Source of the DNA: Anaerolineaceae bacterium
Lineage (GTDB): Bacteria > Chloroflexota > Anaerolineae > Anaerolineales > Anaerolineaceae
Assembly: GCA_003501835.1 (NCBI GenBank)
Contig: DNOU01000236.1
Span: 1 to 10,303 of the forward strand
Reading direction: 5' to 3'
DNA: 10,303 bases
The notes below the pieces were generated by a model that was given only the letters and a program-made list of their open reading frames with translations, was not told the DNA's origin and ran no database searches. Positions 7,145 to 10,303 of this stretch are shown here, piece after piece. Numbering within the stretch: position 1 is the stretch's first letter; every line of letters begins with the position of its first letter. The position numbers and the translations under genes are program-made.

Positions 7145-8101
7145 ATGACCGTGCAAGCAATTGACCCTACTGCTGAAAAGGAAAAAAACCATGCCGCGTT
7201 GACCTCGGTCATTGCGGCGGTGGGATTGACCACCTTCAAGATCATCGTGGGTGTCCTCACAGGATCGCTGGGCATCCTGGCTGAAGCAGCTCACTCCGGT
7301 TTGGACCTTGTGGCTGCACTCGTGACATTGTTCGCGGTGAAGGTATCAGGCAGGGCTCCTGACGCTGAACACACCTACGGGCATGGCAAGGTGGAGAATT
7401 TCTCTGCCCTGATCGAAACCCTTTTGCTACTGGCTACCAGCGCCTGGATCATCTATGAAGCCATTCAGAGGCTCTTTTTCAATCCTGTCGCCGTGGACGT
7501 GAGTGTATGGGCTTTCCTGGTGATGGCGACCTCGATCGTCATTGATGCCACACGGTCCAGAGTTCTTTATCGGGCAGCCAGAAAGCACAACAGCCAGGCA
7601 TTGGAGGCAGATGCGCTGCACTTCAGCACCGATATCTGGAGCTCAAGCGTGGTCATCCTGGGATTGATCCTGGTAAAAATCAGCGAGATTTCACCCCAAC
7701 TGGCATTTCTGCACAGCGCTGATGCCGTGGCTGCCATGGGCGTCGCCGTGATCGTGATCTTTGTCAGCATGCAACTGGGAATCCGTACCGTGCAGGCTCT
7801 GCTGGATAAAGCCCCTGACGGCAGCGAAGCGAAAATCAAAGAGATCGCCGAATCTGTGGAGGGTGTGACTGACTGCCACCAGGTGAGGGTGCGTCCCTCT
7901 GGTCCGATGATGTTCGCGGATATCCACGTACGGTTGGACGGCACATTGTCGGTGGCAGCTGCCCATGAGAAGACCCTGTTGATACAGAAGAAAGTACGCG
8001 ATGTTTATCCGATGATGGACGTATCCGTGCACACCGAACCCATCAAACCCGTGGAAGTGCCGCGGGAAAAACCAGAGCAAAAAGCCGATGGGAATATCTA
8101 G
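7145..8101 (+). CDS. Cation diffusion facilitator (CDF) family metal efflux transporter
   Basis: Membrane exporter of divalent metal ions, exchanging them for protons; 318 residues, typical for CDF proteins such as FieF/YiiP. Six helices precede a cytoplasmic domain (about 205-300) with the CDF ferredoxin-like fold (VRVRPSGPMMFADIHVRLDG). The transport site shows His50 and Asp54 in helix 2 (EAAHSGLDLVAA) and His159 and Asp163 in helix 5 (ALHFSTDIWSS). This HD-HD set resembles zinc-selective ZnT transporters, whereas YiiP has DD-HD, so zinc is my best guess, with Ni, Fe or Co not excluded. HTYGHGKVE (76-84) is the conserved loop after helix 2. AAGGA (7132-7136) precedes ATG 7145. It lies 18 nt after the protease and ends at a terminator, so it is probably cotranscribed with the hydrogenase genes. 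The tail from about 300 is charged and not conserved. Confidence 0.93.
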   Translation: MTVQAIDPTAEKEKNHAALTSVIAAVGLTTFKIIVGVLTGSLGILAEAAHSGLDLVAALVTLFAVKVSGRAPDAEHTYGHGKVENFSALIETLLLLATSAWIIYEAIQRLFFNPVAVDVSVWAFLVMATSIVIDATRSRVLYRAARKHNSQALEADALHFSTDIWSSSVVILGLILVKISEISPQLAFLHSADAVAAMGVAVIVIFVSMQLGIRTVQALLDKAPDGSEAKIKEIAESVEGVTDCHQVRVRPSGPMMFADIHVRLDGTLSVAAAHEKTLLIQKKVRDVYPMMDVSVHTEPIKPVEVPREKPEQKADGNI

Positions 8102-8127
8102 AGTTAATGCATTACAGCGAAGACCGG

Positions 8128-8155
8128 GAGGGTGATCATCAGGCACCCTCTTTTT
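8128..8155 (+). terminator. Rho-independent terminator ending the hydrogenase-protease-CDF gene string
   Basis: A perfect 7-bp stem (GAGGGTG 8128-8134 with CACCCTC 8144-8150), a 9-base loop, and five Ts (8151-8155), starting 27 bases after the CDF stop. The T-run is on the + side only, so it serves the + strand operon; the convergent dehydrogenase has no T-run after this stem on its strand. Confidence 0.85.
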
Positions 8156-8188
8156 ACTTGTTGGGTTGTGATGGATCCAATGCCAGAA

Positions 8189-9106
8189 TCAGCTTCGGGG
8201 TTTCAATGCATCTACTGCCTGTTCTTCAATACTCGTATTCGCCATCCATTCGAGCACATTCAACACCCCTGAATTATCCAAAGCGCCCCAGCCATTTTGC
8301 AGCATGGTGCTATAGAGCTGCGCATCCACCGCTGCCGAGGGCAGGGGAATTCCGTATTCGCGCGCGGTTTCCATGACAATATTCAAATCCTTGGACTGCA
8401 TCGAAGCCTTGAAACCCGGATTGCGGTTTCCAGCGAAAATACGCGGTGGTTTGACATCCAGCGTCCAACACTGGGCAGCCCCACCCTTGATGGCACTGAT
8501 CACTCTCTCTGGATCAGCACCGGCCTTTTGGGCAAAAACGAGCAGCTCAGCCATGGCGACCATCTGGGCCGCCACCATAATCTGATTGGCTGCTTTAGCG
8601 ATTTGACCCGTTCCGCTGTCACCAATATGGGTGATGGTTTTTCCAGTGACGGACAGCACCGGGAGGGCAGTCTCCAGGGCGTCAGCAGGTCCCCCTACCA
8701 TAATGGTAAGCGTGCCATCACGCGCGCCGATATCACCGCCGCTGACTGGAGCATCCAGGCAGGACACACCCTTTTCTGCCAGTGCCGTCGCTATTTTACG
8801 GCTGACCGCAGGCTTGATGGTGGAGTTGTCGATCAGGATCAGGCCGGGATGAGCCCCTTCAATAATGCCATTTTCGCCAAGCACCACTTTTTCCACATCC
8901 GGGCTGTCTGGAAGGTTGGTGAAAACGAGATCCACCTGCCGTGCCACCTCAGCCGGGGAAGCGGCTTTCACCGCTCCTTCAGTCACCAGTTCGTCGACAG
9001 CCGCCTGGCTGCGATTGTGCACCACTACCGGGAACCCTGCCTTGAGGATATTCCTGGCAATCGATTTGCCCATGATTCCAAGACCGATATATCCAACTCT
9101 TAGCAT
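8189..9106 (-). CDS. Beta-hydroxyacid dehydrogenase (3-hydroxyisobutyrate / tartronate-semialdehyde reductase family)
   Basis: Cytosolic oxidoreductase of the 6-phosphogluconate-dehydrogenase-like superfamily, 305 residues. The N-terminal Rossmann motif is GYIGLGIMG (5-13). The second strand ends VVVHNRSQ; Asn-Arg there is usual for NADP(H) users, where NAD enzymes carry Asp. DAPVSGGDIGARDG holds the substrate-binding Ser-Gly-Gly (122-124). The catalytic lysine is Lys171 in GQIAKAANQ, with Asn174 nearby. QSKDLNIVMETA is the conserved C-terminal KDL block. Substrate is unknown: 3-hydroxyisobutyrate, tartronate semialdehyde, glyoxylate or succinic semialdehyde are all possible for the family. 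ATG 9106 is chosen over ATG 9118 because GGAGG (9112-9116) lies five bases before it, while nothing precedes the other. It is convergent with the CDF gene and has its own promoter, so it is a separate unit unrelated to the hydrogenase. Confidence 0.92.
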   Translation of the reverse strand: MLRVGYIGLGIMGKSIARNILKAGFPVVVHNRSQAAVDELVTEGAVKAASPAEVARQVDLVFTNLPDSPDVEKVVLGENGIIEGAHPGLILIDNSTIKPAVSRKIATALAEKGVSCLDAPVSGGDIGARDGTLTIMVGGPADALETALPVLSVTGKTITHIGDSGTGQIAKAANQIMVAAQMVAMAELLVFAQKAGADPERVISAIKGGAAQCWTLDVKPPRIFAGNRNPGFKASMQSKDLNIVMETAREYGIPLPSAAVDAQLYSTMLQNGWGALDNSGVLNVLEWMANTSIEEQAVDALKPRS

Positions 9107-9111
9107 GTCTG

Positions 9112-9116
9112 CCTCC
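9112..9116 (-). promoter_or_regulatory. Ribosome binding site fixing the dehydrogenase start
   Basis: GGAGG on the - strand, five bases before ATG 9106. It overlaps the alternative upstream ATG (9118), which has no site of its own, and so argues for the shorter 305-residue product. Confidence 0.7.
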
Positions 9117-9135
9117 ATGAAGATCGATTGGGTTC

Positions 9136-9165
9136 ATTATACTTTCGGCGGGAAACTGAAAGCAA
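9136..9165 (-). promoter_or_regulatory. Sigma70-type promoter for the beta-hydroxyacid dehydrogenase
   Basis: On the - strand a perfect -10 box, TATAAT (9141-9136), follows an imperfect -35, TTGCTT (9165-9160), with an 18-base spacer. Transcription would begin near 9129, giving a leader of about 23 bases before ATG 9106, just enough for the ribosome site. The -10 match is strong; the -35 is weak. Confidence 0.6.
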
Positions 9166-9217
9166 CCTTGGGGTGAAGTCATCATTATGAATAAGTTGTG
9201 ATTCAGCAAGATGAACA

Positions 9218-9602
9218 ATGACCGAAAATGCTCCTGCTTTGGCACCAGTGGAGCCATCCCCGCTGCAGAAAAAGAGAGGGCAATTCACTTTTCTGACCGG
9301 TTGTTCTGATCGCAGCCGGTGTGGTTCTTTTCATTCAGAACCTGAAAGCAGGGATCCGCTTCAATTGGTGGGCAATTTTCATTTACATTCCTGTGACGAC
9401 ATCTCTTAACACCGTTTTTCAGGTATTGCAGCAGCAAGGGAAATTCAATGAGACTGTCGCTGGAAACCTGGGCAGTGCAGTGATGGTCGGCACAATTGCC
9501 TCGTTGCTCCTCCTGGGGTTGGATTGGGCTCTTTGGTGGCCGTTGATCATCCTTGCGGCAGGCGCATCCACTTTCATCACAGGAGTGCGCAACCGGAAAT
9601 GA
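9218..9602 (+). pseudogene. Small membrane protein gene with an apparent single-base frameshift
   Basis: Two overlapping frames look like one broken gene. The first begins at ATG 9218 (MTENAPALAPVEPSPLQKKR...) and reads sensibly to FTFLTG at 9299-9301. The second is open from 9297 and reads VLIAAGVVLFIQNLKAG from 9303 on, then continues to the stop at 9602. Skipping one base (a T near 9302) joins them into 127 residues: a polar, proline-rich N-terminus and three or four membrane helices (about 25-45, 50-70 and 87-122, the last possibly a pair), ending in VRNRK. The block RFNWWAIFIYIP and the later LDWALWWPLIILAAG resemble LiaI/LiaF-type (DUF5668-like) small membrane modules; this family link is tentative. 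Without the join, the longest intact part is 93 residues from GTG 9321, which has no ribosome site and begins inside a helix. It may be a real pseudogene or a sequencing error. Confidence 0.6.
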
Positions 9603-9628
9603 TCATCCATGGTCGATGAACATATGCA

Positions 9629-9654
9629 CCCCGAAGCTCACGGTGAGGTCGGGG
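9629..9654 (+). terminator. Hairpin after the small membrane-protein gene, possible weak terminator
   Basis: CCCCGA (9629-9634) pairs with TCGGGG (9649-9654), and an inner CTCA/TGAG (9637-9640 with 9644-9647) closes a CGG loop; two small bulges separate the stems. It is followed on the + strand by TTCTTCAATTT, a broken T-rich stretch. It lies between convergent genes. On the - strand no T-run follows. Confidence 0.45.
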
Positions 9655-9663
9655 TTCTTCAAT

Positions 9664-10303
9664 TTACCTTCCTGAAAAGACAGTAAAGAGACGTTGAAGC
9701 AAATCACCGGGAGTGGTGGAAAGTGGATTGCAGATTTCCGCCTCCAGCGCTTTGATCCTGGGGGTCAATTCTGTGAACATGATCCCCGAATCAATGCGGT
9801 ATCTCTCCTGAAGACCAGCCAGTCGCTCATCCACCGATACAAGCTCATTCTTTTCAACCAGCTTGTCGGCATAATAGACCAGCTTTTGCTCCCAGGTTCC
9901 CGGCATGCGAACCTCATCCAGGAGGGTGAAGAGCATGTGATGATCGACAATGTCTGCCAGGGCAGGTTCATCTTTTTGCCGCAGCATCTCTCCGGCAAGC
10001 TGCCCGTGATCCATACCCTGGTGATGGGTTGCCTTTGCCAGATCGTGGAGTAATCCGCCGCGGTGGGCGAGGATGGGATTGACATTCATGCCTGCCGCCC
10101 GCAGCCATTCAGAAAGAACATAAGCGATGGCTGCCACCTGTTGGACGTGTGTCAGGAGGTGGGCAGAGGCGCCATTCTCTTGTAACCAGAGCAAACAGGA
10201 GTGAACTTCAGGCAAAAGAGGTTCGTCCAGGGCTGCAGGGAGCTGACCCATCGCATCGATTTCGATATCGTGAAAAGGCAGGCAGCCCGGGCAGGGCTCA
10301 TGC
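9664..10303 (-). CDS. HD-domain metal-dependent phosphohydrolase, N-terminus beyond window (possible NTP-transferase-HD fusion)
   Basis: The visible part is an HD-superfamily domain. Counting from the in-frame ATG at 10251: His35 (LLTHVQQVA), His69-Asp70 (GGLLHDLAKATHH), His82, His104-His105 (VDHHML) and Asp129 (VYYADKLVEKN). This is the full H...HD...D metal-binding set, so phosphohydrolase activity on a nucleotide or phosphate ester is likely; the substrate is unknown. ATG 10251 has no ribosome site, and the frame continues open to the window edge through CPGCLPFHDIEID, so the start is probably outside. The layout (a short D-x-D-like segment, then a helix, then an HD domain with LLHD, DHHM and ADKLV) resembles proteins with an N-terminal MobA/MocA-like nucleotidyltransferase and a C-terminal HD domain. 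That fusion is inference from the last few residues only. It converges with the membrane-protein gene. Confidence 0.82.
   Translation of the reverse strand, partial: HEPCPGCLPFHDIEIDAMGQLPAALDEPLLPEVHSCLLWLQENGASAHLLTHVQQVAAIAYVLSEWLRAAGMNVNPILAHRGGLLHDLAKATHHQGMDHGQLAGEMLRQKDEPALADIVDHHMLFTLLDEVRMPGTWEQKLVYYADKLVEKNELVSVDERLAGLQERYRIDSGIMFTELTPRIKALEAEICNPLSTTPGDLLQRLFTVFSGR

Noticed and set aside
7123..7164. A 13-residue frame whose ATG overlaps the protease stop (ATGA) and which ends inside the CDF gene
   Set aside because: It could couple translation of the protease and CDF genes, but AAGGA at 7132-7136 already serves the CDF start, and there is no sign that the short peptide is made.
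8297..9103. A 268-codon open frame on the + strand antisense to the beta-hydroxyacid dehydrogenase
   Set aside because: It lies wholly opposite a gene with clear family motifs, its translation has no domain pattern and is rich in His, Arg and Cys as shadow frames are, and it has no ribosome site.
9609..9686. A 25-codon + strand frame (MVDEHMHPEAHGEV...) after the membrane-protein gene
   Set aside because: Too short, no ribosome site, overlaps the hairpin and the end of the HD gene.
9603..9764. A - strand frame of about 54 codons ending at 9603, overlapping the HD gene's 3' end, with a protein-like ending (NPDLTVSFGVHMFIDHG)
   Set aside because: It has no ATG (only an internal GTG), no ribosome site, and most of it lies inside the HD gene in another frame; the ending coincides with the hairpin at 9629-9654. 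It could be the remnant of a frameshifted tail, but I cannot support it.

Overview
The window holds most of an operon for a membrane-bound, energy-converting [NiFe] hydrogenase of the complex I-related group 4. Its maturation protease and a cation-efflux gene follow, then a short accessory stretch. The host looks like an anaerobic bacterium of moderate-to-high GC. The operon style and the neighbouring genes recall Chloroflexota (Anaerolineae-type fermenters). That is inference from gene content; there is no rRNA or other marker here to test it.

Region 1 (1-6657, + strand): eight tightly packed genes. They are two proton/sodium-antiporter-like subunits (NuoL-like, cut by the window start, and NuoM/N/MrpD-like), a short NuoA/MbhI-like membrane protein, a NuoB-like small subunit, a NuoC-like subunit, a NuoD-like catalytic subunit, NuoH-like and NuoI-like. 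Two traits mark this as a hydrogenase and not respiratory complex I. The large subunit keeps both CxxC pairs that bind the NiFe centre, and the small subunit has CxxC where complex I has adjacent cysteines. No NADH-binding subunits (NuoE/F/G) are visible. By analogy with Mbh, Ech and Hyf, the expected job is reduced ferredoxin + H+ to H2, or the reverse, coupled to ion pumping by the H, L and M/N-like subunits.

Region 2 (6683-8155, + strand): a HycI-type hydrogenase endopeptidase and a cation diffusion facilitator, followed by a rho-independent terminator. The large subunit carries a 27-residue tail after DPCFSCNDR. This matches the HycE tail that HycI removes, so protease and substrate sit in the same gene string. 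A 9-bp inverted repeat spans the probable GTG start of the protease.

Region 3 (8189-10303): an NADP-type beta-hydroxyacid dehydrogenase on the - strand with its own promoter; a divergent small membrane-protein gene that appears broken by a single extra base; a hairpin; and, on the - strand, an HD-domain phosphohydrolase whose reading frame runs off the right edge and is probably the C-terminal half of a larger protein.

No tRNA, rRNA, CRISPR array, insertion sequence or phage gene was seen. I found no convincing wholly new system. The points most worth checking are the hydrogenase's subclass, the hairpin at the protease start, the linkage to a metal exporter, the frameshifted membrane gene and the truncated HD protein.
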